Shown here: positions 56,501 through 64,000 of the stretch, piece by piece
How the letters are laid out: each line of letters begins with the position of its first letter
Position numbering within the stretch: position 1 is the stretch's first letter
DNA from: Streptomyces sp. NBC_00190
Lineage (GTDB): Bacteria; Actinomycetota; Actinomycetes; Streptomycetales; Streptomycetaceae
Length of the DNA: 64,000 nucleotides
Direction: 5' to 3'
Assembly (NCBI RefSeq): GCF_036203305.1
Contig: NZ_CP108131.1
Location: 124,001-188,000, forward strand
Position numbers and translations under genes: made by a program
The notes under the pieces: generated by a model
Database searches by the model: none
What the model saw: the letters and a program-made list of their open reading frames with translations, nothing else
Told to the model about the DNA's origin: nothing

Positions 56501-57280
56501 TCAGTCATCCAGTTGCAGGCCGAGCCATTCGGCGACGCCGTCGGCGCCGGCGTCCGTGAGGTGGACGACGCGCGGACTCACCCCGTAGCGCAGCCAGTCG
56601 AGCTGGAACAGCCGCGCCGTGATGGCCGCCCCCGCTCCCCCGGCCAGGTGGTGCTGCCGTTCGCTCCAGTCCACGCAGTACCGGACGAGCGGCCGGCGTC
56701 CGCGCAGCCCGGCCACATCGACGCCGAAGCGGCTCAGCGCGTCCCGGCCGGCCGCCGTGAGCCGGTAGTCACGGTCGTGTCCGTAGCCGGAATCCTGGTC
56801 GCGCACCGCCTCCTCCTGACGGTGGGTGCCGTCGTGCCCGGTGAGGAAGCCACGCTCAAGCAGGCCGCCCATCAACGCGACACCGAGCTGCCCCGCCAGG
56901 TGGTCGTAGCACGTACGGGACCGGCGCAGCGCGTTCGCGGTGCTGCTCTCGCGCAGGGTCGTGATGGGGAGCGGGGGCGCGATCACGGCGAGGGCTTCCA
57001 GCGCGAGGCTGACCTCGGGCCCGACCAGGCGGTAGTACCGGCTGCGCCCGGCGCTCTCCACCGTGATCAAGCCGGCCTCGACCAGCTTGGCCAGGTGGAC
57101 GCTTGCGGTCGGAGCCCCGACTCCCGCCTCCCCGGCGAGCATCTTGGCCGACAGGGCGCGGCCGTCGCTCAGCGACTTCAGGATCCGCGCGCGGGAGGGA
57201 TCCGCGATCAGGGCGGCCGTGCGGGCGATGTCGGGCTGGCGGTTCAGCCGGCTGCTGTCGGGCTTGCTCACTGTGGGCAC
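56501..57280 (-). CDS. ArsR-type winged-helix transcriptional regulator
   Basis: 259 residues from GTG 57280 (GTG 57271 also possible). HTH: DIARTAALIADPSRARILKS, LSDGRALSAKMLAGEAGVGA, PTASVHLAKLVEAGLITVES and AGRSRYYRLVGPEVSLALEA, an ArsR/HTH_20 domain without the metal-binding Cys pair. The C-terminal 130 residues include RTCYDHLAGQLGVALMGGLL, RDYRLTAAGRDALSRFGVDV and VRYCVDWSERQHHLAGGAGA, an extension common in Streptomyces regulators next to MFS exporters. It is divergent from such an exporter with 64 bases between, and most likely represses it until a drug-like ligand binds. Confidence 0.85.
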   Translation of the reverse strand: MPTVSKPDSSRLNRQPDIARTAALIADPSRARILKSLSDGRALSAKMLAGEAGVGAPTASVHLAKLVEAGLITVESAGRSRYYRLVGPEVSLALEALAVIAPPLPITTLRESSTANALRRSRTCYDHLAGQLGVALMGGLLERGFLTGHDGTHRQEEAVRDQDSGYGHDRDYRLTAAGRDALSRFGVDVAGLRGRRPLVRYCVDWSERQHHLAGGAGAAITARLFQLDWLRYGVSPRVVHLTDAGADGVAEWLGLQLDD

Positions 57281-57302
57281 GGGCCCATGCTATGCGCGGG
57301 AC

Positions 57303-57322
57303 ACTTTGACGGCCGGCGAAGT
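57303..57322. promoter_or_regulatory. Candidate operator between ArsR-type regulator and MFS exporter
   Basis: Imperfect 20-base palindrome ACTTTGACGGCCGGCGAAGT, with outer ACTT/AAGT and inner CGGCCG arms matching, centred 32 bases before the exporter ATG in the only shared control region. Confidence 0.4.
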
Positions 57323-57344
57323 ATTCGGCGTCGAGACTGACGGC

Positions 57345-58820
57345 ATGAGTTCCACCGACTTCTCCTCGCCACCCGTCCCCGGCGAACCGGACGCCGTCGT
57401 CCAGCAGGGCGGGGCAGCCCTGGTGAAACGCCCGGAGCTGCCCCTGCCGCCGCTCATCGCCCTGAGCCTGGGCTACTTCCTCGTCATGCTCGACGTCACC
57501 GTCGTCAACGTGGCGGTGCCGAGCATCCAGAGCTCGCTGGACGTCGGTCCGTCCGGCCTGCAGTGGATCGTCGACGGATACAGCACCTTCTTCGCCGGTC
57601 TGCTGCTCCTCGGCGGCGGGCTCGGCGACCGGTTCGGGCACCGGTCCCTCTACCTCAGCGGACTGGCCGTGTTCAGCGCCGCCTCGGCCGGCTGCGCCCT
57701 GGCTCCGGCGGGCAGCGTGCTGATCACGGCCCGGCTCGTCCAGGGCACGGGGGCGGCCTTCCTCGTACCGGCTTCCTTAGCGCTGCTGCAGGCGGCCTAC
57801 CCGGACCGCGCCCAGCGCACCCGGGCGGTGGGCATCTGGGGGCTGGTCTCGGCCGTCGCGTTCGGCGCCGGACCAGCGATCGGTGGCCTGCTGGTCTCCG
57901 GGCTGGACTGGAGGTGGGTGTTCTGGGTGAACCTGCCGGTGGCAGCGCTCGCCGCGGTGATGACCGTACGTCACGCCCCGGCGCCTGCGAGCAGGTTGCG
58001 GACCGGCCGCATGGACCCGGCCGGCCAGTTGCTGGGCGTACTGGGGCTCATCGGGGTGGCTGGCGCGCTCAACGAGGCGGGTTCGGCCGGCTGGACCTCC
58101 CCCCGGGTGGTCACCGCCTTCGCGCTGGGAGTGGCGGCGCTGATCGCCTTCGTCCTGGTGGAACGGCACTTGGAGCGGGGTCTCGCGGTACGGCCGGACG
58201 CCCGCAGGCCGCTGCTGCCGCTCGCCCTGTTCCGGGACCGACGGCTGACCACGACGACCGTCATCGGCCTTCTGCTCAGCCTCGGCTACTACGGAATGCT
58301 CTTCGTCGCGACGCTGTACTTCCGGCAGGAGCGCGGCTTCAGCGCGCTGGAGACCGGCCTGGCCCTGCTCCCCTCCGTCTGCATGGGCTTCCTCGCGGCG
58401 CCGCTGTCGAGCCGCGTCACCGCCCGGACCGGACCGTACGTCCCGATGACCGGAGCGCTGCTGCTCGGTGCGGCCGGCTTCCTGGGCTGGCTCAGCGCCG
58501 GGCCGCAAACCCCTTACCCCGTACTGCTGTTCGCCCTCATGGCGACGGGCCTCGCGACGCCGGTGGCGGTGGTGGCAGCAACCGTGGCGATCATGGAGGC
58601 GACTCCCGTCGAGGGTGCGGGCGTGGCCTCGGCCGTGTTCAACGTGTCGCGCCAGGCGGGCAATGCGATCGGCGTGGCCCTGTTCGGCACGCTCATCGGC
58701 GCCACCGGCCAGCTGCCCGGCCTCCACGCGTCCGCCCTCATCGCGGCGGGTGCCTTCCTGCTCGGCTCCCTGCTCGCCGGCGTGATGGTGTGGCGGCCGG
58801 GCACCGGCAGTGAACGCTGA
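57345..58820 (+). CDS. MFS transporter of the DHA2 (14-helix) drug-efflux type
   Basis: 491 residues from ATG 57345. Fourteen hydrophobic segments, starting PPLIALSLGYFLVMLDVTVV. Motif D1-type LDVTVVNVAVPSIQ in helix 1, motif A-type GLGDRFGHRSLYLSGLAVFS between helices 2 and 3, RLVQGTGAAFLVPASLALLQ (motif B region) and WGLVSAVAFGAGPAIGGLLV (motif C, GPxxGG) identify a proton-driven DHA2 exporter of the EmrB/QacA type. Later helices include GLLLSLGYYGMLFVATLYFR and GVASAVFNVSRQAGNAIGVA. Substrate unknown; probably a drug or own metabolite. Controlled by the divergent ArsR-type gene. Confidence 0.92.
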   Translation: MSSTDFSSPPVPGEPDAVVQQGGAALVKRPELPLPPLIALSLGYFLVMLDVTVVNVAVPSIQSSLDVGPSGLQWIVDGYSTFFAGLLLLGGGLGDRFGHRSLYLSGLAVFSAASAGCALAPAGSVLITARLVQGTGAAFLVPASLALLQAAYPDRAQRTRAVGIWGLVSAVAFGAGPAIGGLLVSGLDWRWVFWVNLPVAALAAVMTVRHAPAPASRLRTGRMDPAGQLLGVLGLIGVAGALNEAGSAGWTSPRVVTAFALGVAALIAFVLVERHLERGLAVRPDARRPLLPLALFRDRRLTTTTVIGLLLSLGYYGMLFVATLYFRQERGFSALETGLALLPSVCMGFLAAPLSSRVTARTGPYVPMTGALLLGAAGFLGWLSAGPQTPYPVLLFALMATGLATPVAVVAATVAIMEATPVEGAGVASAVFNVSRQAGNAIGVALFGTLIGATGQLPGLHASALIAAGAFLLGSLLAGVMVWRPGTGSER

Positions 58821-59304
58821 TCCCGCCTCCCGCGGGGATGCCGTCGCCCGAGTCGGCACCATGGCGGCGGGCCTGCCGAACAAGAGGGAGAGGTGAAGGC
58901 GCGCTGAGCTTGGCTGGTGGCGCGTTCTCCGGCGCTGCCATGTTACTCGGGCTGGTCACGGCCCCTGGCTGCTGCGGAGGAGGCCGGAACCGCTCCGGGG
59001 ATGGCTGTTCCGGCACGATCGGGTCGGTCACCTGCGAGAACACGTAGACGTACGGACAGGGGAAGGGCGGGTCGAGGAACTCCGGCCGCACGTCATGTCC
59101 GAAGGCGGCAAGGACACCGATGAACGGCCGTCGTCATCGCGGCGCGTGTTGAGGGGAGTCGTGAGTCTCGTTCTGCGGACTCATGCGCGCCGGGGCCGCA
59201 GTAGGGTCTGCCCCACCTTGTTCCAGGGGGTTGGCCGGAGTGCCTGAGTCCGGCGCCGCGTGATCGGCTGTCCGCACGGGATTCGCGTGACGGAAGGTGG
59301 GCGG
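58821..59304. other. Stretch with no recognisable gene
   Basis: About 480 bases after the MFS gene. A minus-strand frame near 59090-59000 (FLDPPFPCPYVYVFSQVTDP) looks slightly protein-like but cannot be assigned. No strong hairpin or repeat was seen. Confidence 0.35.
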
Positions 59305-59982
59305 GTGAGAGTCCGGATCGGGTACTCAGCATGGATCGTGGGCGTGGTGCAATTCTTCGTCCTCCACGGGATTTCCGAGTCGGCTTGGGCAAGACCGTAC
59401 AGCTGGGCACGGAACAACATCAGCGACTTGGGAAACGCTCACTGCGCTCTGCAGCCAGAGCCTGAGCCGCGGTATGTCTGTTCCCCCGAGCACGGCCTGA
59501 TGAACGTTTCATTCGTCGCTCTGGGGGTGCTGCTCGTTGTCGGCGCTGCGCTGACCCGTGGTGGCCTGTGGCGCAGGGGCCGGGCCGCTGCCGTGGCCCG
59601 CCTGCTGCTCGCCGGTGCCGGCGTGGGATTCGTGTCGGCCGGACTGGCTCCGGCGGACGTCAACGAGAACCAGCATCTCTTGGGCGCCCTCCTCATCATG
59701 GCAACGGGCAACATCGGTCTCGTCGTGGCGGGGTTCGGGCTGGCAGAGCACGTTCCGGCTCCCTTGCGGTGGGGCACCAGCCTGCTGGGAGTCACAGCGA
59801 TCACGGCCTTCGGGCTGTTCCTCTCCCACCACTACCTCGGTCTCGGGATGGGAGGCATGGAACGGGTCGCCGCCTTCCCTCTCCTGTTCTGGGTGCTGGC
59901 CGTCGGCGTTCGTGGCCTCGTCCGTCGTGCAGGTCGTCAGCACGAGGCGGTGCCGGCGGAGCATCTCAGCCGCGCTGGTTGA
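59305..59982 (+). CDS. DUF998-type membrane protein
   Basis: 225 residues from GTG 59305, preceded by GGAAGGTGG; the frame is open upstream but not protein-like. Six membrane helices: IVGVVQFFVLHGISESAW, NVSFVALGVLLVVGAALT, AVARLLLAGAGVGFVSAGL, LLGALLIMATGNIGLVVAGF, TSLLGVTAITAFGLFLSHH and LFWVLAVGVRGLVRRA. SWARNNISDLGNAHC near the first loop (N-x-ISDLG), the PADVNENQHLLGA loop and the closing helices are typical of DUF998 proteins. Function is unknown; no coupled gene. Confidence 0.75.
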   Translation: MRVRIGYSAWIVGVVQFFVLHGISESAWARPYSWARNNISDLGNAHCALQPEPEPRYVCSPEHGLMNVSFVALGVLLVVGAALTRGGLWRRGRAAAVARLLLAGAGVGFVSAGLAPADVNENQHLLGALLIMATGNIGLVVAGFGLAEHVPAPLRWGTSLLGVTAITAFGLFLSHHYLGLGMGGMERVAAFPLLFWVLAVGVRGLVRRAGRQHEAVPAEHLSRAG

Positions 59983-60379
59983 GAGCTCTGGCCAGATCCG
60001 TGTCGGCCGCTCGGGCGGCTTCGAGACCGGCCCGGGCTTCGTCGAGCGCGGCGACCCGAAGCCGTCTTCCTGCGCCCCGGAGGGCGGCGGCGTCGAACGG
60101 GTCGTCGCCGACCACCAGGCCCTCCGCCAGGCCGACCCCCGCTCACCCCATCGGCTCTCCTGCCCAACGCCTTCTACAGCACCACTGCCCGGGCGGGGCG
60201 CACCACTCGGACCCGATCGAGAGAAGCAAGGGGCAGGATGCAGCGTGCATTACGGCTCGCCTCCAGGTCCCGGTCTGCGATCGCGCAGCCGACCACGAAG
60301 TGCCTGCCCATGGACTGCACGAACTGCTGCCTGCCGTTCCGCTGGATGAACCACCCGATGCGCCGGTGACCGTTGCCGC
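59983..60379. other. Stretch with small unassigned coding scraps
   Basis: On the minus strand, 60170-59978 reads GLAEGLVVGDDPFDAAALRG then AARAADTDLARALNQRG, a helical C-terminus of an unknown protein. At 60370-60180 HRRIGWFIQRNGRQQFVQSM and VVGCAIADRDLEASRN is another unassigned piece. Neither has a start or a full domain. Confidence 0.3.
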
Positions 60380-61114
60380 TCAGGTCTTCTCGTACTCGTC
60401 GTGGCGGCGCAGCCAGTGGGTCTCCTCGCCCTCCTCGTGGCGGCCCGTCGGCGCGCGGTCGAGGAGCCCGTAGTAGGCCATGGCCGGCTCGAGGCCGCGC
60501 GCGGTGGTCACGTACGTCCGGTAGACGGCGCCGTCCGCCAGCGCGTAGCAGCTCAGCCCGGGCCCCTCCGTGACGTACCCGAGTACGTCCGTGCCGCATG
60601 CCTCTGCCATCTGGCTCACGGTCCCCGGGATCTCGCCCTCGAGGAACGGCTTCAACTCCTCCTCCGTGTACATGAAGCCGAGGTCGCGGTGGAAGTCGCT
60701 GCCGCCGGCGGAAGCCCAGTCGAAGCTCCAGCCCATCCGCTCCCGGTAGGCGAGGAGCTTCTCGACGGACGCCCGCGAGGAGCAGGTCAGCGTCACGTCG
60801 CGGGCTTTGAGGTGGACCGCGTTGGGGTCGAGGGTGTCCGCGATCGAGGAACAGACCGGGCATCCGGCCGCGTACGGCGGGCCGAACATGAAGTGGTAGA
60901 CGAGCAGTTGCGAGCGCCCGTCGAAGAGGTCCGCGAGCGACTTGGTCCCGCCCTCGGTCTCGAAGCGGTAGTCCTTCTCGACCCGTACCCAGGGAAGCTC
61001 CCGCCGCTTCCGCGCGAGCTCGTCGCCGCGCCGCGTCAGTTCCTTCTCCTGCACAAGCAGCTCCGCTCGGGCTGCCTCGAATTCCTCCTGCGTGCCGACC
61101 TTGTGCTCGGGCAT
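60380..61114 (-). CDS. DUF899-family thioredoxin-like protein
   Basis: 244 residues; GAGGG precedes ATG 61114. DUF899 marks: KVGTQEEFEAARAELLVQEK, ELTRRGDELARKRRELPWVR, VEKDYRFETEGGTKSLADLF, LVYHFMFGPPYAAGCPVCSS (thioredoxin-fold active-site region with CPVC), LTCSSRASVEKLLAYRERMG, WSFDWASAGGSDFHRDLGF and TVSQMAEACGTDVLGYVTEG. The family has a thioredoxin fold; its substrate is unknown, perhaps a peroxide or disulfide. The C-terminal YYGLLDRAPTGRHEEGEETH WLRRHDEY is standard. Stands alone. Confidence 0.88.
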   Translation of the reverse strand: MPEHKVGTQEEFEAARAELLVQEKELTRRGDELARKRRELPWVRVEKDYRFETEGGTKSLADLFDGRSQLLVYHFMFGPPYAAGCPVCSSIADTLDPNAVHLKARDVTLTCSSRASVEKLLAYRERMGWSFDWASAGGSDFHRDLGFMYTEEELKPFLEGEIPGTVSQMAEACGTDVLGYVTEGPGLSCYALADGAVYRTYVTTARGLEPAMAYYGLLDRAPTGRHEEGEETHWLRRHDEYEKT

Positions 61115-61338
61115 GGCTTTTCCCTCGTGTGCGAAAGCAGAACACCCCACAGCACAGGCGGTCGCCCGCAGCGTCTGCCACGGCGTGCCCGCCCGGCCCT
61201 ACGTCCACCGTACGCGCGTGGCGGCGGACCTTCGAGCCATGGCACAGGCCGGGGGTCGTCCGAACCGGCCGTCAGGACCCCGGCCGGGAGACCGGCGGAA
61301 GCCCTGACGTGCCGGGGTGCCCCAGCGGCCGCCCGCCG

Positions 61339-61601
61339 TCAGACGGCGATCCGGGCCGTGTAGTCAGCCGCTGCTTCCACCGCGGCGACGAGAGCCGCGC
61401 CGTCGACCTGGGCGCCTTCCTCGAAGTGGACGATGCTGCGCCCGCTACGCGTGTTGGTGGCGGCCGAGCGGACTCCGGGGAGTCTTTCAGCTCGTCATCG
61501 ATGAGCAGGCCACAGCTGGTGCAGTGCATGCCTTCAATGAGGAGCTCGACCTGCGCGGCGCTGTCGGCCTCGGTCTTGGTCTTGCGGCCGAAGACCTTCA
61601 T
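61339..61601 (-). pseudogene. Heavy-metal-associated (HMA) domain protein with one frameshift
   Basis: ATG 61601, with AAGGACC upstream, begins MKVFGRKTKTEADSAAQVEL, LIEGMHCTSCGLLIDDELKD, with the copper-binding MHCTSC motif. After ELKDSP a missing base shifts the frame; the expected rest (GVRSAATNTRSGRSIVHFEE, GAQVDGAALVAAVEAAADYT then ARIAV) continues cleanly to TGA 61339-61341. A restored gene would encode an 87-residue metallochaperone. The start overlaps the stop of a cupredoxin scrap. Confidence 0.7.
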
Positions 61602-61780
61602 CACAGGTCCTTCTTGAACTCGATCACGCCGGTCTGCATGCCCATGGCGCACGTGAACCGAAGGGTCCCCGGCTTGCGGGTACCCAGGTCGACATCGGTG
61701 TCCCCATCGCGTTTGACGATCTCCTGCACCCCGAGCTCGGGGATCGTAAAGGCCCTGGCGCAGCCACCGGAGTCCTTGCC
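61601..61780 (-). pseudogene. Cupredoxin-like domain, C-terminal scrap
   Basis: The last 55 minus-strand codons read GGCARAFTIPELGVQEIVKR, DGDTDVDLGTRKPGTLRFTC and AMGMQTGVIEF, the closing strands of a cupredoxin domain with its copper ligands Cys-x(2-4)-M (FTCAMGM). In Streptomyces this domain ends TauE-like or other copper-handling membrane proteins. The upstream part is lost; between 61780 and 61947 the sequence is not recognised. Its stop overlaps the HMA gene start, the relic of a copper operon. Confidence 0.55.
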
Positions 61781-61947
61781 GTGCAGGACGGGCCGTCCTG
61801 GGTGAGGATGCCCTTCGGTGCTACGCACTGTTCCGTGGCTACCGGGCAGTTCGGGGCGTGGCCCGGCGGCTCGGCGGCGGTCTTGATCGGGGCAGGCGGT
61901 GATCGGTTCGAAGCGGATGGTCAGTCCGAGGCTGTTGGCTTCCTTGA

Positions 61948-63204
61948 TCATGCGGCGCCTGGCGCGTTCGGGATCGCGGCGGGTGAAGTGGTCGGCGCCG
62001 GCGGGCGTGCCCCGAGGGCGGTGACGGCGGCTGCCGCCAAGACGACGGCGAGCAGGGCGAACAGTGCGGGGTATCCGCCGAGGGGTCCGGCCAGGAGGGC
62101 GCCGACGAAGGGGGCGAGGGCGGCTGCGGCGTGGGCTGGTGCGCCGAGGAGTCCGGAGAGTCGGCCGTAGTGGGTGGTGCCCCAGCGGTCGGTGACGGCG
62201 GTGGCCTGGAGGAGCGTGAGGTTGCCGCGGATCACCCCGGCGAGGACGGATACGGCGACGAGCAGGGCGTACGGCCCGGCCACGGTTGCGAGGGCTGCGG
62301 TGGCGAGGGCGCCGAGGGCGATCAGGGTGACGGTGCGGGCGGTCACGCCCAGGTGGCGGGCGAGGGTCGCGTACAGGGTCCGGCCGAGGGTCTGGCCCGC
62401 GCCGCCGAGGCCGAGGGCCCATGCCGCCTGCGTGGTGGTGCAGCCGCGGTCGAGGAGGAGGGGGACGAGGCCGATGACGACGGCGTACATCGCGAACGCG
62501 GACAGGGCGAAGGTGGCGGCCAGCATCCAGAACGCCCTGCTGCGCACGACTTGCTCGTGGCCGGCGGTGACGTGCGGCGTGCACGGAGGAGCCGGCGGCC
62601 ACGGGGCTTTCAGGGCGAGCGCGTGGGCCGGGACGGTCAGGACGGCGAGGATGCCGGCGAGCACCGTGTAGGTGGCGCGCCAGGACATGTGGTCGGCGAG
62701 GATCGCGGTCAGGGGTGCGAAGACGGTGGAGGCGAGTCCGCCGGCGAGGGTGACGATGGTGAGTGCGCGGATGTGGTCGGGGGCCCACCAGCGGGTGAGG
62801 GCGGCGAAGGCGGGCTGGTAGAAGGTGGCGGCCATCGCCGCCCCCGCGAGCAGCCATCCGGCGAAGAAGACGGGCAGGTTGGGGGCTGCGGCGATCACCA
62901 GCAGGCTCAGGACGCCCAGGACGGAGCCTGCGGTCATGACGGTGCGGGGGCCGCGGTGGTCCAGGACGCGGCCGACGTAGATCCCGGCGACGGCAGAGAC
63001 GACGAGGGCGGCGGAAAACGCTGCGGTGGTCGCGCCCCCGCTCCAGCCGGTGTCGGCGGTGATGGCCGCATTGAGGACGGGGAAGGCGTAGTAGACGATG
63101 CCCCAGCTGGTGATCTGGGTGAGGCAGAGGGCGGGCAGGACGGCGCGGGGCCGCGACCGGACCCCCGTCCCGGTCGCGGCCCCGCCGCTTTGAAGGTCGG
63201 TCAC
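61948..63204 (-). CDS. MFS transporter
   Basis: 418 residues from GTG 63204, one base from the stop of the upstream flavoprotein gene, so the two are one unit. Twelve helices: LCLTQITSWGIVYYAFPVLN, FSAALVVSAVAGIYVGRVLD (with HRGPR as motif A), GSVLGVLSLLVIAAAPNLPV, LAGAAMAATFYQPAFAAL, TIVTLAGGLASTVFAPLTAI, TVLAGILAVLTVPAHAL, MLAATFALSAFAMYAVVIGL, VSVLAGVIRGNLTLLQATAV and GYPALFALLAVVLAAAAVTA. The QITSWGxxYYAFPVL start is that of MFS proteins found next to arsenic- or metal-related flavoproteins in Streptomyces. Export of a modified oxyanion or metal-linked compound is possible but unproven. Confidence 0.88.
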   Translation of the reverse strand: MTDLQSGGAATGTGVRSRPRAVLPALCLTQITSWGIVYYAFPVLNAAITADTGWSGGATTAAFSAALVVSAVAGIYVGRVLDHRGPRTVMTAGSVLGVLSLLVIAAAPNLPVFFAGWLLAGAAMAATFYQPAFAALTRWWAPDHIRALTIVTLAGGLASTVFAPLTAILADHMSWRATYTVLAGILAVLTVPAHALALKAPWPPAPPCTPHVTAGHEQVVRSRAFWMLAATFALSAFAMYAVVIGLVPLLLDRGCTTTQAAWALGLGGAGQTLGRTLYATLARHLGVTARTVTLIALGALATAALATVAGPYALLVAVSVLAGVIRGNLTLLQATAVTDRWGTTHYGRLSGLLGAPAHAAAALAPFVGALLAGPLGGYPALFALLAVVLAAAAVTALGARPPAPTTSPAAIPNAPGAA

Positions 63205-63205
63205 C

Positions 63206-64000
63206 TCAGCAGCCGCCGGAGGAGGCGGGCGCGGCGTCGATGGTGAGGGTGGCCGGGACTGCGCAGCAGCCACCACCGTCGTTCTGCTCGGAGGCTTCCG
63301 GTTCGTCGAAGAGGCCCGCGCCGCCGCAGACTCCGGTCTCGGGGAGGGTGAGTTCGACGCGTTCGGCCGCTTCGTGGTCGCCGGCGAGGTGGGCGGCGAT
63401 GGAGCGGACCTGTTCGTAGCCGGTCATGGCGAGGAAGGTGGGGGCGCGGCCGTAGGACTTCATGCCGACGAGGTAGACGTCCTTCTCCGGGTGGGAGAGC
63501 TCGTTCACGCCGTGGGGGTAGACGGTGCCGCAGGAGTGCTGGTTCGGGTCGATCAGCGGCGCCAGCGCGACCGGAGACTGGAGGCGCTCGTCGAGGCCGA
63601 GGCGGAGTTCGTCCAGGAAGCTGAGGTCGGGGCGGAAGCCCGTCAGGACGATGACCCGGTCGACCGGGTCCAGGCGGCGGCCGTCCTCACCGACGAGGAC
63701 CAGGCGGCCGTCAGCGTCGCGCTCGAAGGCGTCGGTGCGGAAGCCGGTGACGGCGTCGGCGTAGCCGCCGTCGACGGCGGCCTTCGCGGCGAGGCCGAGG
63801 GCGCCGCGGGCGGGCAGCTGGTCGGCCTCGCCGCCACCGAAGGTGGAGCCGGACATCCCGCGGCGCAGGATCCACACCGCGTGCGTGCCCTGGTCGTCCT
63901 CGGACTTGGCGAGGTCGGCGAGGTAGGCAAGGGCCGTGAAGGCCGAGGCGCCCGAGCCGATGACCGCGGTGCGCTTTCCGGCGTAGCGGGCGCGGACGGC
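63206..64000 (-). CDS. NAD(P)/FAD-binding flavoprotein with Cys-rich tail (5' end outside window)
   Basis: About 264 C-terminal codons are visible; the gene runs off the right edge. Nucleotide-binding motif AVIGSGASAFTALAYLADLA, then WILRRGMSGSTFGGGEADQL, VIVLTGFRPDLSFLDELRLG (the TGFRPD motif of flavin monooxygenase and pyridine-nucleotide oxidoreductases), VNELSHPEKDVYLVGMKSYG and FLAMTGYEQVRSIAAHLAG. The tail has Cys in ETGVCGGAGLF, GGGCCAVPA and SSGGC, a pattern that suits binding of As(III) or another soft metal. Proteins of this type sit in arsenic-resistance loci of Streptomyces. It is coupled to the MFS gene downstream. Confidence 0.8.
   Translation of the reverse strand, partial: AVRARYAGKRTAVIGSGASAFTALAYLADLAKSEDDQGTHAVWILRRGMSGSTFGGGEADQLPARGALGLAAKAAVDGGYADAVTGFRTDAFERDADGRLVLVGEDGRRLDPVDRVIVLTGFRPDLSFLDELRLGLDERLQSPVALAPLIDPNQHSCGTVYPHGVNELSHPEKDVYLVGMKSYGRAPTFLAMTGYEQVRSIAAHLAGDHEAAERVELTLPETGVCGGAGLFDEPEASEQNDGGGCCAVPATLTIDAAPASSGGC

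Overview
The window is high-GC actinobacterial DNA, almost certainly from a Streptomyces chromosome. Evidence: strong GC bias at third codon positions, many GTG and TTG starts, SigE-type ECF factors, an expansin, a xylanase-arabinofuranosidase fusion, and many Streptomyces-type transposase and plasmid-relaxase remnants. The density of broken genes and IS scars suggests an accessory region such as a chromosome arm. No rRNA, tRNA or CRISPR array was seen.

Layout. 1-9.1 kb is a gene graveyard: the 3' end of a glycoside-hydrolase-like gene, then remnants of a MobF relaxase, ATP-dependent DNA ligase, YbaK-like protein, penicillin-binding protein, IS5- and IS630-type transposases and an EEP-fold nuclease. 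Two intact genes stand among them: a low-GC orphan membrane protein (3842-5245) and a YukJ/DUF2278-lamin-tail protein (7408-8415). 9.6-12.5 kb holds a membrane protein, a cupin/DUF4267 pair divergent from a TetR gene with a clear operator, and a coupled membrane protein. A decayed but bounded ISL3 element (12536-13806) follows. Next come a quinol-monooxygenase-like gene and a secreted GH10-CBM13-GH62 arabinoxylan-degrading fusion (15092-17509). 18.1-22.2 kb is a five-gene operon on the minus strand, fully overlapping by 4 bases at each join: ECF sigma, zinc-finger membrane anti-sigma-like protein, ABC ATPase and two membrane proteins.

24.2-43 kb is an L-arabinose island: araD; two LacI-family regulators with the same recognition helix; a YtfQRT/YjfF-type furanose importer; araB and araA; a second araB-like gene that is broken and fused to an SGNH-esterase scrap; and a ChvE/MmsA/MmsB-type importer. 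Six copies of a TTGTGAGCGCTAACAA-like operator mark the control regions. A coherent reading is that the xylanase/arabinofuranosidase and the expansin (44573-45517) open plant cell wall and free L-arabinofuranose, the two importers bring it in, and AraBAD convert it to xylulose-5-phosphate under LacI control. A galM remnant lies downstream of the first importer.

43-64 kb is mixed. It carries a frameshifted phytanoyl-CoA dioxygenase with its coupled partner, the expansin, a SigE-family sigma factor with a membrane-anchored partner, a MerR gene, a second relaxase remnant, and small scraps of CobW, peptidoglycan-binding and helicase-associated domains. It continues with a TetR-carotenoid oxygenase pair, a phytoene/squalene synthase-like gene, transposase remnants and a geranylgeranyl-reductase-family flavoprotein. 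The last genes are an ArsR/MFS divergent pair, DUF998 and DUF899 proteins, a frameshifted heavy-metal-associated protein preceded by a cupredoxin scrap, an MFS transporter, and a flavoprotein with a Cys-rich tail that runs off the window end.
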